Below are positions 11,031 through 22,199 of a DNA stretch of 64,000 nt, piece by piece; position 1 is the first letter of the stretch, and each line of letters opens with the position of its first letter. Below the pieces are notes generated by a model that ran no database searches, was not told where the DNA came from, and was given only the letters and a program-made list of their open reading frames with translations. Origin of the DNA: Ostrinia nubilalis (lineage: Eukaryota > Arthropoda > Insecta > Lepidoptera > Crambidae). The position numbers were made by a program, and so were the translations under genes. The stretch lies in the NCBI RefSeq assembly GCF_963855985.1, contig NC_087096.1, positions 5,270,001 through 5,334,000 of the forward strand, read 5' to 3'.

Positions 11031-11985
11031 CTTAAATCGAGCCGGAACGTTCGAATGATCGAGTCGAACGTGGAACGTTAAATCGATGTGGTAATCAAAT
11101 CGAGTCGGCTGTAATCGGTACAACGGTTGTGGATAGAAGCAGCGTGCCTGGAACGATCTCTATGGTTCGGACTTTGATGTATCCTTTTGCTGGGTCAAAT
11201 TGCGCTCTTCGGAGCTAGTTTTGCGGTGAAAATTGAGACTTTGAAAGCAATTAGCGACTTTACAAAGAGAGTCGGGCTGTTTGTGTACTTAGTTTTGATA
11301 GAACGGGTGATAGCCTAGTTTATGCTCTGTTTTTTGTCGAATCTTGTGAAGACAGGATCAAATGTTGTTCCTTTGAAAAGTGTTGCTAGAAAATAGGACT
11401 GAATTCATTTTATTGATTAAAGTTAAAGAAAAACCACCCCTTTAAGTTATAGGTTTTACTTTGCTTATTTTAACCTAGTCATTATTTAGTAAATTACACA
11501 AAATATCAAATGAAACAGTTTTTGAGATCTAGGTACTTCAGTTATCAATACCTACTGTGTAAATAATATCCAGTTCAGTGATTTTATCAAAAACTTTTTA
11601 AAAATTGTAGCTTTATTCCGATTCGATTTTGTAAAATCCAACTCTCTCTTTTCCCGTAATCGATTCGACGTAATCGCCGACAGTTGCGGACGAGAGCGGT
11701 GTGATTAACAAATATGACTTTGTTTAATTCAACTTTAGTTATTAATCCTACTGTCCAAGTTTCATTCCTATCCACAGTAGCTTTGCGAACAGTTATTTTA
11801 AAATTCATCGCTCTCAACTTTCCGAGTAATCGATTCTTTTAAACCCAACGCTCGTCTCTCGTAATCGATTCGACGTAATCGCCGACAGTTGCGGACGAGA
11901 GCGGTGCGATTAACAAACGCGACCCCACGTTTGCGGACTTTGATGTATTCCTTTTGCCGGATTGTTCCCCAAAGCTTCAACTTTC
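11030..11985. repeat. Decayed direct-repeat block rich in CGATTCGACGTAATCG
   Basis: A unit of about 80 bp containing GTAATCGATTCGACGTAATC, then GCGGACGAGAGCGGTG and GATTAACAAA, occurs at about 11640-11720 and 11845-11925, a spacing of about 205 bp. A second phrase, CGGACTTTGATGTAT followed by TCCTTTTGC, occurs at about 11168 and 11934. The two minus-strand open frames here share a peptide only because of the repeat. It may be a relic satellite or the ends of an old element. Confidence 0.65.
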
Positions 11986-12709
11986 GGGTACATACTAATG
12001 ATAGGAAATTGTAGGTCGGAGAATTCTGCTGTTGTGTCCGAAATTACATCATAATATTCTGTCCTGTCGTGAGTCGTGACCCTTTTTGGGTAATTTTAAA
12101 GTTAAAACTGTTTGAGGTAGGTATAAACAGCAAATCCTGTTTGTCAGGGTACATATTAAGCTACGCATAATACGAATGAACGAATGTGTACGTGTCTGTA
12201 TTAGGTGTTAAATCCATGTCTCTAATGTTTAAATTATGGTAATTTCGTCTTTAACTTTTCAAAAACTGTCAAAACGCAAACCTAGATTTGTATGGCAAAG
12301 ATACGTTTTGTCGTCACTTTTTCCCTGTGTCAATTGATTTACCATTTATTGTTTTAAAATCAAATTAAACAGTTAATTGAGAACTAATTAGGTTTCCAGG
12401 TTTAGCATTTATTGTTCTTTGAGAGAAGTTGTGTCTAATTATTCGTTAATAGTGTCAATTGTCCAATAATTATTTCTCCAGAACATTTACTATCAATCCC
12501 GAGTTGGCGGCTGAGTAGGTGATTAAGGCATACACTAACATTAATCATTCGAAACTATTGATACGTATCCGGAAAATATTCCGCTCGTGATCAAAACAAA
12601 ACTAGTGGACGATAACTCATTGTATTGAATGAATAATGGTATGCTACGGTTAGCTATTCGAGTAGGGTACACGTATACACAGTTTCTTAATATACAGCCT
12701 AGAGAAGAC
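11986..12709. other. No feature recognised
   Basis: AT-rich sequence without domain-bearing frames or obvious repeats. Confidence 0.5.
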
Positions 12710-12759
12710 AAGATATCTTCTTCTTTTAAATATCCACAACGAGTAAGCTCTTGACCTGT

Positions 12760-13057
12760 ATCTCACCTGATGGTAGGTAAGTGATGATCAGGCCGAAGGT
12801 GGAAGCGAGCTTTACCCGGAATCCTCAACCACGGAGGAACTGGTTATCTTACCTCTAACTGCCGCAACACAACAATGCTGTTAACATTGTTGTTATGGCG
12901 ACAGACTTAGGTAAGATGGTGGTAGCTAGCCAGGCGGACTTGGAACAAGCTCTACCACTACCGAAACCGAACAGAAAAATCTGCCCCCACTGGGAATCGA
13001 ACCCGGGACCTCTGCGTCTGAAGCAGGTGGTCTTACCACTAGGCCACAGAGACGGTT
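12760..13057 (-). mobile_element. tRNA-derived SINE with well-kept A and B boxes
   Basis: On the minus strand, the head near 13057-12985 has GTGGCCTAGTGGTAAGA (A box) and GGTTCGATTCC (B box), with an anticodon-like loop between them. The body continues through TCGGTAGTGGTAGAGC toward 12760. A partial relative (GTGGTTAGTG-like) is seen near 14170-14190. The head is tRNA-like but runs straight into a long non-tRNA body, so it is not called as a tRNA gene. Confidence 0.75.
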
Positions 13058-13334
13058 AAAAGGCGGTCTGATATTACTCGTATATTGCCCGCCTATTTAC
13101 CTAGTTTTCACGTTCCACGTTGTAAACTCATAAAAAACAATTTAAAAGAAAAAGTTATTTGGACAAAATATCATGATCTCAAATTCAATCACTATTTCCA
13201 TATTTTCAAACTTATAACCCTCTCATAGGATCTTCTCAGGATGAGTGAAGGGAGAGAGAGTACGAAAGTATGGAATTTCTCTATTTGTCTGAAAAATCAG
13301 TCTTACACATTATGCTTTAAAATTATGCTGAAGT

Positions 13335-13474
13335 TAGTTTAGTCGGGCAGTTGATCAGTATGGGCATGTATGGAAGTGCGCACATTACACCGATGCGATT
13401 TGGCCGATTCTTCATACAAATTAAAATCGGGCACAACTATCGGCCAACTAAAAATCGGTGGTCTGCGCCTAGTC
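13335..13474. mobile_element. Truncated TWA-type MITE (GAGTAGGCGCACACC family)
   Basis: Shares TTTAGTCGGGCAGTTGATCA, TGTGCGCAC-type core sequence and AATCGGGCACAACTATCGG with the complete copies at 14587-14761 and 28974-29147. It lacks the first 40 or so bases, including the left terminal repeat. Confidence 0.8.
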
Positions 13475-13534
13475 TAAATGAATCAATTTAAATTCACCAT
13501 AAACTCTAAATTAAGACCTTATTATAATACTCAC

Positions 13535-13673
13535 AAGGTCTGCACTTGTAAGCCACGTCGACGAACTTCCTAGTGTGAGGACAGGGGTCCTCCAGCCCTG
13601 GTCTTGGCTTGGTGCTGAACTTGCATTCTGGCTTCTTCTGGCACGCCTCCACGACTGTTTGTAGCAGCGAGTA
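13535..13673 (-). CDS. SUEL-type lectin-domain protein, exon with second half of domain
   Basis: The 139-nt exon is bounded by an acceptor (CCACCAG before TACTCG) and a donor (CCTT before GTGAGT). It starts in phase 0 and ends one base into a codon. The 46 residues begin YSLLQTVVEAC and include cysteines at 11, 17, 31 and 44. DPCPHTRKFVDVAYKC is the signature C-terminal strand of galactose/rhamnose-binding (SUEL, Gal_Lectin) domains, matching the family pattern DPCPGTxKYLxVxYxC. It joins in phase to the exon at 18122-18318. Such domains occur in latrophilins, in EVA-1-type guidance receptors and in secreted lectins. A single-pass EVA-1-like receptor is my guess, not proven. The next exon was not found. 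Confidence 0.82.
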
Positions 13674-13718
13674 CTGGTGGGTAAGATTATGTTTAATAAA
13701 ATGCATTATAGTGAGGTC

Positions 13719-13792
13719 ATTATCATCATCATTTCAGTCACAGGACGTCCAGTGCTGAACATAGGCCTCCCCCAATATAGTGGCTTGATGGA
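13719..13792 (-). mobile_element. RTE-type LINE, 3' tail fragment
   Basis: On the minus strand it reads into the shared LINE 3' end: GGGGGAGGCCTATGTTCAGC, then a TGGACGTCC-like word, then a (GAT)n tail that appears here as ATCATCATC. It lies 46 bp upstream of the lectin exon's acceptor, so the intron ends in transposon DNA. Confidence 0.8.
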
Positions 13793-14511
13793 CCTAAATC
13801 TTATGTACGTATTCTTTGAGGTTTCATAGTAAGTTATTAATCGTCATGTGGTAAAAACGTGAATAAAATATACAATAATTACTATTTACTAGAATCGAGA
13901 CTTCTAGATTGTATTACGTGCAAATTCAAGAGTCGAGAGCGCGAAAAAAACAAATGAGCATCGATATTGCTCGAGTAAAAAAGACTTTATTTTTCCTAGT
14001 GGCCAGTGTCGCGCGGCCGAGGAGGCAGCCGTGTGCAATCGCATCAGGCATTTAAAATAAAGTAATTTAAAGTTTTAATAAAAGAAAGAAGGTCAGTATT
14101 TAAAACTGTTCATACAAATAGGTATAGAAAATCAAGTATTCTATCCAATATGTAAGGCATTTTGTAACACTAACCACTAGGCCAGAGAGAAATCTTCATT
14201 ACTTTATTAATTATGTTTTTATTAATATTATAGTGTCAGGCTGCAAGTTTAATAATACATCAAGAGTACAGATGTGCACATTGCACAAAAACTGTCCATT
14301 TCACGGGTTTTTGTAATCATTAATGAGGTTTTTATACTCATTTGCATGAGCTATTGTCCAGGACATATTAAAACATTCCCGCGCTGAGATCAACTTACAT
14401 TAAAATCTACAGTAAAATTTTACTCTGAAAATTGCTGAAAATAATTAACGAAAACAATGTCGGCTTTGTATTTATTTATCCAAAACATAAACTTGTATTA
14501 CATTATTTTTA

Positions 14512-14793
14512 GGCTGAGTTGCACCATTACTTTAACTTTGACAAACGTCAAAAATCTTTAAAACTCCAAACAAAAAACACCGGTTAGAGTAGGCGCACAC
14601 CGTTGATTTTTCGTCGGCCGATAGTTTAGTCGGGCAGTTGATCAGTATGGGCATGTATGGGAGTGCGCACACTACGCCGATTCAATTTGACCGATTCTTC
14701 ATACAATTTAAAATCGGGCACAACTATCGGCCAACTAAAAATCAACGGTGTGCGCCTACTCTTAGTGTTAAAAGAAAGTGGTGTAATTCAGCC
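14512..14793. mobile_element. GGCTGAGTTGCACC-type MITE, split by another MITE
   Basis: The ends GGCTGAGTTGCACCA and its decayed complement are flanked by TTA on both sides (14509-14511 and 14794-14796). The element is interrupted by 14587-14761. Other members lie at 24158-24262 and 47515-47631. A 3-bp TWA target duplication is typical of PIF/Harbinger-derived MITEs. Confidence 0.85.
14587..14761. mobile_element. PIF/Harbinger-like MITE nested in another MITE
   Basis: Terminal repeats GAGTAGGCGCACACCGTTGA and complement, 175 bp, flanked by TTA duplicates (14584-14586 and 14762-14764). It lies inside the MITE at 14512-14793. The short plus-strand open frame at 14638-14826 is a shadow of it. 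Confidence 0.88.
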
Positions 14794-15023
14794 TTAGTTT
14801 TTTTGTATATATTTTACACGCAGTAGAGCACGAAACAGTATAAAGCTGAGCTACCTGAGATGAATATAAAATTAAAAGTGGCGGTTAACGTTCTTTTAGG
14901 CTTTCTCAAGAAGCTCTAACGTACAAATCTGAAATAAAAAGTGGTCTGAAAAAGAAATATAAATTATAAAAGTAGGCTAACTAATTACTTACTTAGACAA
15001 TCCTAAGAAACAATAAAAGTGGC

Positions 15024-15150
15024 TTATGCACGTTTTCACCATCAATTCCTAATTTTTCAGTGACCCCTTTGAACACAAAATAATAATAATAATATGTGTT
15101 ACCATAGGGGCCACTTAAAAATTAGGGATTGATTGCGAAAACGGGCATTA
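15024..15150. mobile_element. Small foldback MITE (CGTTTTCACCATCAATTCC ends)
   Basis: The left end, TATGCACGTTTTC, then TCCTAATTTTT and ACCCCTTTG, is mirrored by GGGGCCACTT, AAAAATTAGGGATTGA and GAAAACGGGCATTA. A short (AAT)n tract sits near the loop. A shorter relative is at 57538-57618. Confidence 0.75.
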
Positions 15151-15331
15151 GACCAATGATCGGCGAATGTCTGTCTGTCTCTTCATCTTACAAAAGTTTT
15201 ATTTTAATTGACGATATCCATGGCTGCATTTTGGTTTTGAAATATTGTCGTAGTCCAGGGAATGTTTAAACGGTGAGAAAACACGGGAAAATACGATTTG
15301 ATTTCCACGCAAAGAATACTTAAGTAAGGTA

Positions 15332-15498
15332 CAGTCAAGTTCATAAATAAATTGGCAATGCCAATATTTCACAATGCAATAACGCAGTCAATACTGGGCT
15401 ACCGCAAAATGGTTATGAACAGTTTATATGATTACATTTTTATTTACGTTAAAACGCTAACAATATTGGCACTGCCAATAAATTTATGAACGCGACTG
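15332..15498. mobile_element. Tc1/mariner-type MITE with TA duplication
   Basis: The ends CAGTCAAGTTCATAAATA and complement are flanked by TA on each side. The inner arms carry GGCAATGCCAATATT and its complement. It is 167 bp with no coding capacity. Assignment rests on the TA target and the terminal repeat. Confidence 0.75.
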
Positions 15499-15572
15499 TA
15501 CATAACACAAAAGAAGAATATCTTTATCTACGAGTACCTATACCAAGTTATAGGTATCCCCTAAACCGGTCA

Positions 15573-17336
15573 TTACTCACTAGGGTGGAGCGAAAAATTT
15601 TTTTTTACATTTGCGTTTGTGAATACCTCTTAAAAGTTGCATCTTGTTGCAACGGTTACGACAAAAATAAATAAAAAAATATTGCGACCATTTTTTAGCC
15701 CTCTACTGGCTTTTGAATATTTCATAAAAATGAAAAAATAGGACTTTATTGCACAAATCATAAATTACCTTAGAATAGGTTTTATTTGATAAATAATATA
15801 TTTTTGTAACTTTAAATATAATATACATCGTAAAAAATATTTGTAAATCATTATAAGCTTGTCATAAACTTAAAACAATACATAATTAAAAGCGCCGATT
15901 ATAAGCAAAACTCACAGTCAGCGCGTAACTTTGCAACTTGAACTGTTGACATCAGAATTAGTCCAGTTACTTATTTTCTTCTTTCTATCTTTGTCTTATG
16001 TCTTTATCTTTAGTTGACTGATATGAATCAAGTAGATAGTTCGTAATTGCGTTGTCTAATTTTATTCATCCAAAGTCAAAATAAAATCGAAATTAATCAC
16101 TCGTAGGGACCTATTTTAGGATTTCCTTACTTGTTTTGTACCTTAATCAGTGTTACCACTCACACCTGTTTTTTTTAAATTAGATAGAGTGATTCAAGTG
16201 GAAGACTTTTAAGTATAATACATTACGTTGTACCTACTTAAGCGAAGCAGGGGCGGGTCGCTAATCGGAAATAATAAAAAAAGGTAAACAGCCCGTTGTA
16301 TTTCTCAAATTTTAGTCGAAACTAATAGGAAAACTTCTTAGCCTGTTGTTATGTTACGATACAACGAATAAAACAATTGTTAAAGTGTTGTTCTAATAAG
16401 TATTCACATTTCATTCGCTTTCCATAACCAAAACAATCAGATAACTTCAACGCTAATCTACAGCAATGTAAAAAATGCATACAAGAACTATTAGATAGTT
16501 TTCTTATAAATCTTGTAATTTGAGCACTTGTAATTGTCCAAAGAGCATTATCACTAGATCAGAAAAATTTAGAAAAATAGCAACAGGAAGTTTAAATCAG
16601 ATCAAGCAAAGCAAGACTGAAATTGATTACATTTATTAGTCTTTGTAATCAAATGTTAAGAAAATTACTTTAATTAATTAAACGAGTTATTCAAAGAGTC
16701 ACGTTTTTTGCACACCCTAAGCATCTTTTGTTAGCTTTGATGTACTATGAAAAACAATTATGTATATCAGAGAGCTTGAGACAAATAATGGCAACAAGAA
16801 AAGACAACAAAGTACCAGGAGTATTAGAGTATTCAAAAATCGGAAGTTAACCTTTCATTGATATGAATTAATTTTAAAATAGTGAATGTTTCTAAAGCAA
16901 AAGATGGATTTGGAAACAACTGAACTAGCAATATAATGGCATCTTTCAATACCAATTGAATTGCAATGTTCTAAATAAAAATTAAGAAAAATCTAATTTT
17001 TGTGATTTTTCCATATATTTTTTAATTATTTCTAATAGTGTTTTTTCGAATAAAACTTTTTAATTCACAAAATTTATTTTTTATTTACAAAACACATTTA
17101 AATTAATTCTATTTTCATTGTTCTGTTTAATAATAGTCAGATTTTAGAAAATTGCCATACAATAAAAAATAATTAAATTAAAACGACGGTAGAGGGCTAA
17201 AAAATACATTTTAAAAATAAAATAAAAATATCCTTGTTATATTATCTTGCTCTCATGCAACTTTTAGCAGGTATTCAAGTTCGTTTACGTAACTTTTTTT
17301 TTTAACCATACAATGACGCTCCACCCTATTACTCAC
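15573..17336. mobile_element. Non-autonomous hAT-like transposon with 8-bp TSD
   Basis: The element proper is 15581-17328 (1748 bp). It starts TAGGGTGGAGCG and ends CGCTCCACCCTA, and identical 8-bp duplications TTACTCAC flank it (15573-15580 and 17329-17336). Subterminal arms also match inversely (GTGAATACCT... with AGGTATTCA..., and TTTTTTAGCCCTCTAC with its complement). TAGGG-type ends plus an 8-bp target are hallmarks of hAT. The interior is AT-rich with no transposase frame, so it would depend on a helper elsewhere. It sits in the lectin gene's intron. Confidence 0.9.
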
Positions 17337-18121
17337 CGCTACGATTACGGCACGCATCCGTACCGTTTCATTGCATATCAATGAACGGATCCACAGACCG
17401 ACAGACGACTTTGGCAAGGATCAATAGCTTATCTAAACTGTAATGTATATTGCCACGGATTTACCTACATAATTTAACGGCCGAATTAGCAACTAGCTCC
17501 ATTTGAATAATGAGTGAAGTTTTAGCTTTACGCTTGTATCGGTCTGGTAGAGAACGAAACGTTAATGTAGAGGTAGAGGCTCTTTCGAAGTGCTTCTTAA
17601 CTTTGGTTTATTAACGCAGAGTTAATTTTATCTCTTGTAGAGACTACGACTAGACTAGAGACTACATTTAACCTTATTTATTGTATCTTCTTAGCTTCCT
17701 AATTTTAACTGAATCCCTGTATGGAGAATTTGAAGAATCCTCGGCTTGCATATTTTAGAAATTTCAGAACCTAAAAATACAATGTATCTTTTAATAAAGA
17801 TAGTTACCAGCGCTATCATGTAAAATTATGAGAATGCAATAGAGGTGGATGGAGGAAAGAACACAACTATTTTTATCCGAAGTTAAAAAAATATTTAAAT
17901 TAAGTATTAAATTCGTGTCTTTATGTTGATATTTTTATCAAAATCACTCTCCAGCTAATAAAATCAAACCAATATGCAGGACAGCCACAGAATGTCACAG
18001 AATTTTGTGAGATGAGTTTACAAAGTGAATGTCTAGTAGGTAATCTCTAGCCTAGTATTTAACAATTTATTTAATTTTATTTACTTAAATCCAACATAAT
18101 TCTAAAGTACAATAGTTTTAC

Positions 18122-18318
18122 CTGCATAGTATTAGGCCACAGACAGTTCTCATCATCCTCCACCGTGGGCAGGCCTGTGTCGCACATGTAGTTGTTGCTC
18201 GCCTTCCCGTACTGAGCCACCTGTATGCTGATGGTGGTGGTGGCTGGACACGCCAGGGCTACCTCGTCATCATCGCAGGATGCCCGCTGCATTAACTTCA
18301 GTGTTCCTAGGAGGGACC
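18122..18318 (-). CDS. SUEL-type lectin-domain protein, exon with first half of domain
   Basis: The 197-nt exon follows a strong acceptor (TATTTTTCTAG before GGTCCC) and ends CAG before GTAAAA. It enters with two bases of a split codon and leaves in phase 0, which fits the next exon at 13673. The 65 whole codons carry cysteines at 14, 23, 45 and 58. VALACPATTTISIQVAQYGK matches the family pattern L..C..G..I.I..A.YGR, and NCLWPNTM matches the mid-domain strand. The two exons together give the usual eight cysteines of a SUEL domain. The residues before the domain (SLLGTLKLMQRA) may follow a signal peptide in an earlier exon that I could not locate. Partial gene, minus strand. Confidence 0.85.
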
Positions 18319-19756
18319 CTAGAAAAATACACGATAAGTTAATAAAAAAAATAACATTTTACATTTTCATTCATCTATAAAATATGGAGGTGACAAAAAA
18401 GTAACCTTTTAGAATTAAAAAAACTTCTAACTTATTAACTATTCAAGTGTATACGAGTAAACTAGGTGTTCTTAGCTTAGTGACAGAAATAAATCACCCC
18501 TCTTAAATACAGATGACGGTACATTAAGAAAGGCGAGCATCTTATCACGTTGTAATAGACACTATTTTGCCATAAATGTACATAAAGTCTTATGTGCTGT
18601 CGACTGTACGATATTAATTAAAACCTAAAACACCGTCTTTTATTTTTTATTCGCGATAAATACGAGTAAAGTGCTTTTAAATTTGAATTATAGAGCAATG
18701 ATGAAAATACAAGAACAAAATTCTAAATAGAAATTAAACTTACAGAAGGTGAATTAAGATCTTGTGCGAAACAAGATAGATAATTGTCTTTTATAATGAA
18801 GACAGTTAATGACTAAATCAATTTTTAAGCTTTTGGATTCCATATCACAAGAATATGAATAATATAATTTTCCAATTTTGCATACTAGGTACGCAGATCT
18901 TAGCTTAAACTGATTGCAATTTAAACGAAATATAAAATACCCAACTTCAAGAACAGTTTCAGAAAAGAAAAAACAGTTTAGTTTATCGACGACTGAAATC
19001 GTTCCGTGTATGCTCGAGCTAAGCTGTTTGTCTCCGGGGGTTTGGCCAATATGTTTTATTCGCGCTATTTGTCCGATATTGTCTCGCATCGGTCCCGTTG
19101 ACATGTAGAGGGTTCCTCTTTGTGTTTGCATTGCTTACAGGTATTGATTATGGAGGATTATACTGTTCTGACATGTACGTACACTACACATTAATTGCTT
19201 ATATTTCTGAATTATTATTATTATTTATCTACTGAACTCAATACTGAACAAAGCAGGTTATCTTATATCCTAGGGCAGAGATACTTTTCCTAATTGTCTG
19301 AATTTCCTAATTGTCTTTGTGAAAGTCTGCAATATGTTGTTATGTCAATTAAGGTTTGTATTATTTAATAGAGCTTCAAAAGTACAAAAGGGAAAACTAA
19401 AACAATCTTATTTTCGGATAATTGATCATCCAGAAAAACTTAAAAATGTTCAAAAAATAAACAAATTATCTAATACCAAAAATAAACGTTTCAAGTCGTC
19501 AGGCCAAAGGTTTTTTCATTTCTTCACAAAAAAATAAATGATTTCAACAAGAAAGTGCTTTTAAAATCTCAAAGCTTTGTCGTATCTAAATGGTGCTCCT
19601 AAAATGCCTTATATTTTTACACGAATTCTGAGTGTTCATTTAACGTATGAATTATAGGGTACCAGGTGGTAGGACGCTTAATACTCATACTCTAGTACTC
19701 TCTCAAACTCTAGTCTTGCAATAAAGCATACTTTCTAAGCTGAAAAAAACACTTAA
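18319..19756. other. No feature recognised
   Basis: Unique sequence upstream of the lectin exon. The minus-strand 125-codon frame at 18754-19131 has a GC-richer first half but no domain or good splice pair, and is not called. No earlier lectin exon was found here. Confidence 0.4.
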
Positions 19757-20881
19757 CCTACACTGGCCTGCAAAAGTAAGTACCTACTACACTTTTACAA
19801 GTTATATCTATATAAACTTTAATAGGTACTTCTTGTATGGGGTGGAGGGTTAATATCCTGAGCAACAGGAATATTCCTAATTCAGGTATTACCTGCCACA
19901 ATTTCTTAATTGTTAATAATATTATTATTGTTTTATATGTATTGTATGTGGTGAGAAATAAACAATTTATTATTATTATTATATTGTTTCGTAATTTATT
20001 TTCTCTCCTAAGAGGCAAATTTTAGGAGCACGGGCCGAAGCCAAATGCATCCAAATTACTTTATGCAATATTCAAAAATTTTCTTACTGTCCTGCATGTA
20101 TTCAGAATGGTCGCTTTCTGTATTAATTTATAAATAGTTGGGGCTATGTCCAAGGTGCGTAGGCTAGTGTGTAACTGTCTAGGGATGACTCCCGTGGTGG
20201 AAATTACAATTGGAACTACTAAGACTGTGGTTACACGCCATTGCGTTCTGATTTCTATTGACAGATCTCTGTACTTAGCTAGTTTTTCTGAGTGGGTAGT
20301 TTGTAAGTTGTGCGTATTGCATACAGCTATATCGATTAAATATGCGGTTTTATTAGCTTTGTCATGTAAAGTTATATCAGGTCTATTGTTTTATCAGTAA
20401 TAATGGTTCTATCCCAGTATATTTTGTAATTTTCGCTGTCTAGAACTGTGTCAGGCTGGTATTTGTAATATGGAGTTTTTTGTGGAATTAACTGGTATTT
20501 GAACGCTAAATGTTGATGGATTATTGCTGCTACTTGGTCGTGTCTATGTTTGTAGTCCGTTTGTACGATAGCTTTACACGCGCCTGTAATGTGCTGTATG
20601 TGCTCGGGGCTGCTATGGCATCTTCTGCAGGTATCTGTAATATTCGGCTTCTTCATGATTTATTTCTGGTAGTTTTTGGTGTCAATATTATTATTAATAT
20701 ATTATTCCTAAGAGGCACAAATTTAAAATAAAAAACCTTAAATAGCAAATTTTTCAACTTCTTATAAACTAATAAACTCTTTTCAAGTCTTTGTTATTTA
20801 GGAAGTATGTCTTTTGTAACTACCTTCAAAGTTATTGCAATTTTAAAAGTGTGATGCTTACTTTTTTGCAGGCCAGTATAT
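19757..20881. mobile_element. TIR element with CACTGGCCTGCAAAAGTAAG ends
   Basis: The left end, CACTGGCCTGCAAAAGTAAG followed by CACTTTTACAAGT, is mirrored at about 20835-20877 (AAAAGTGTGATGCTTAC, TTGCAGGCCAGT). Each outer end adjoins TA, as for Tc1/mariner-like elements. No transposase of its own was seen. Its middle is occupied by a LINE fragment (20061-20656), which makes it a nested structure. Confidence 0.7.
20061..20656 (-). pseudogene. RLE-type LINE (R4/Dong-like) C-terminus, frameshifted
   Basis: The minus strand encodes a CCHC-like knuckle (CRRCHSSPEHIQHITGAC, about residues 11-28), then IYWDRTIITDKTID. A 1-nt frameshift near 20372 follows. The second frame continues RPDITLHDK...AYLIDIAV...SEKLAKYRDL and ends at a stop at 20061. 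The PD, ID and K-x-x-KY pattern after a CCHC motif is the restriction-like endonuclease region of RLE-type non-LTR retrotransposons. Short (TTA)n tracts and a repeated CCTAAGAGGCA lie on both sides (about 19965-20015 and 20690-20715). R4/Dong elements are known to target TAA repeats. 5'-truncated and inactive. Confidence 0.75.
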
Positions 20882-20889
20882 GTAAATGT

Positions 20890-21614
20890 GTCAAAATGTG
20901 TTGAAAACATAAATAACGGAAAATCTAGGTAGGGTTTACGATTTTTTCATTTCCATGAGTAGACAGCCTAAGCCAGCCGATTGCACGAACGGCTCGTCGA
21001 GCTGTCGTGATAACAGAAGCCAGGTTTCAACTTAAGCTTGACATTATTATAATTACTTGCGCAGCTTTTAAATCCTAGTTCAGACTGGATTTAAAACACC
21101 ATTCTGTATTGTGATGATAAAGAAATGGACAGTCATTAAGTTGTGAAAAGATTTCAAATTGAAACTGAAAAAGCTATGATTGCCAATGGTGGTTATAATA
21201 ATTTCTGATAAGATTACCAAAACTTGACAAGTTTTGAAAAATTTGTATATTTACTGGTACTAAGGTTCAGTAAAATACGTATAATTTCGTAATTATTCAG
21301 CTATTTAGTGACAAGCCTATTCGTATCTTTTAATGTCAACCAAGCTCGCCTATACTTAACTAAGCCTGTATGAATTGGAAACTCACAAACTATTTATTTT
21401 GCTTTGTACCTATTGCAATATAAGTAGTTAACATTATTTAGCTTTCCAATTAAGCATTTCGCTTGTTGTAGATATTGCTAAGGTAAACCCAACTTACCTA
21501 ACCAACAACAATATTAACATACAAAAACTTGCCAAGTGCGAGTTGTGCGAGCTTGCAAAGAGTTCCGTATATTTTACCAAAAATATATTGATATCATGTG
21601 AATGTGATTAATAG
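20890..21614. other. No feature recognised
   Basis: AT-rich unique sequence between two composite elements. Confidence 0.5.
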
Positions 21615-21909
21615 TAGTCCAGTCAATAAAGCATTATAGATGGAAATCCGTAGAACACAATTTCTGACCTCGGGACTTTATATAGACTAGTTTGGAGGTG
21701 AACATAGCAAAAGTCCCCGCCCGTAGCCCTTGAGCCGGCGGGGAGAGGGAGGTTTAAAGGTACCACTTTTCGGTTTTTCGCTTAATCCTCGGAAACTATG
21801 CGTCCTAGTGACATGACTACTATGAACCAAAAAAAGCTTATTGAATTTGCTACAGGTGAGACAGTCAAGTTTTTCTATATCTTGTATAGTTTTCGCGGCA
21901 TCTGCTCTA

Positions 21910-22199
21910 GAAGGTCTATAATATTGTGTGCCATGTTATTGTACGACCTGTGCCATAATAGATACGACTGTACTCCTATCATAGACAAATTGTATTACAG
22001 AGTTCCTACTAGGGCTCACTGCCGAAACCCATGTAAATTATTTGCAACCACTTGGTGCCGCACTAACGCGGGTAAGCGCTCACCATTGTATCGACTTGTT
22101 CACACATATAATCAACTCTTTAACACTATTGACATAATGGCAGAGAGGCCTAGTAAATTCAAAAAACTTCTAATAGAAACGCTTCGTGGCGCTGACTGA
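21910..22199 (+). pseudogene. Non-LTR retrotransposon C-terminal remnant
   Basis: In frame with the left arm, the last 95 or so residues include LLYDLCHNRYDC, then CRTNAGKRSPLYRLVHTYN and DIMAERPSKFKK, ending at TGA. A C-terminal CRTN...SPLxRL..xYN block followed by a D-I-x motif is typical of the tail of jockey/CR1-like LINE ORF2 proteins downstream of the reverse transcriptase. No reverse transcriptase motif is present. The first 37 codons of the open frame (from 21798) belong to the foldback arm, so the long ORF is a chance fusion. Confidence 0.55.

Noticed and set aside
12985..13057. Possible tRNA gene on the minus strand
   Set aside because: It is the head of a SINE. The acceptor stem is not closed and a long non-tRNA body is attached.
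18754..19131. 125-codon minus-strand frame upstream of the lectin exon
   Set aside because: No domain, no good donor compatible with the phase of the exon at 18318, and the second half is low-complexity AT-rich sequence.
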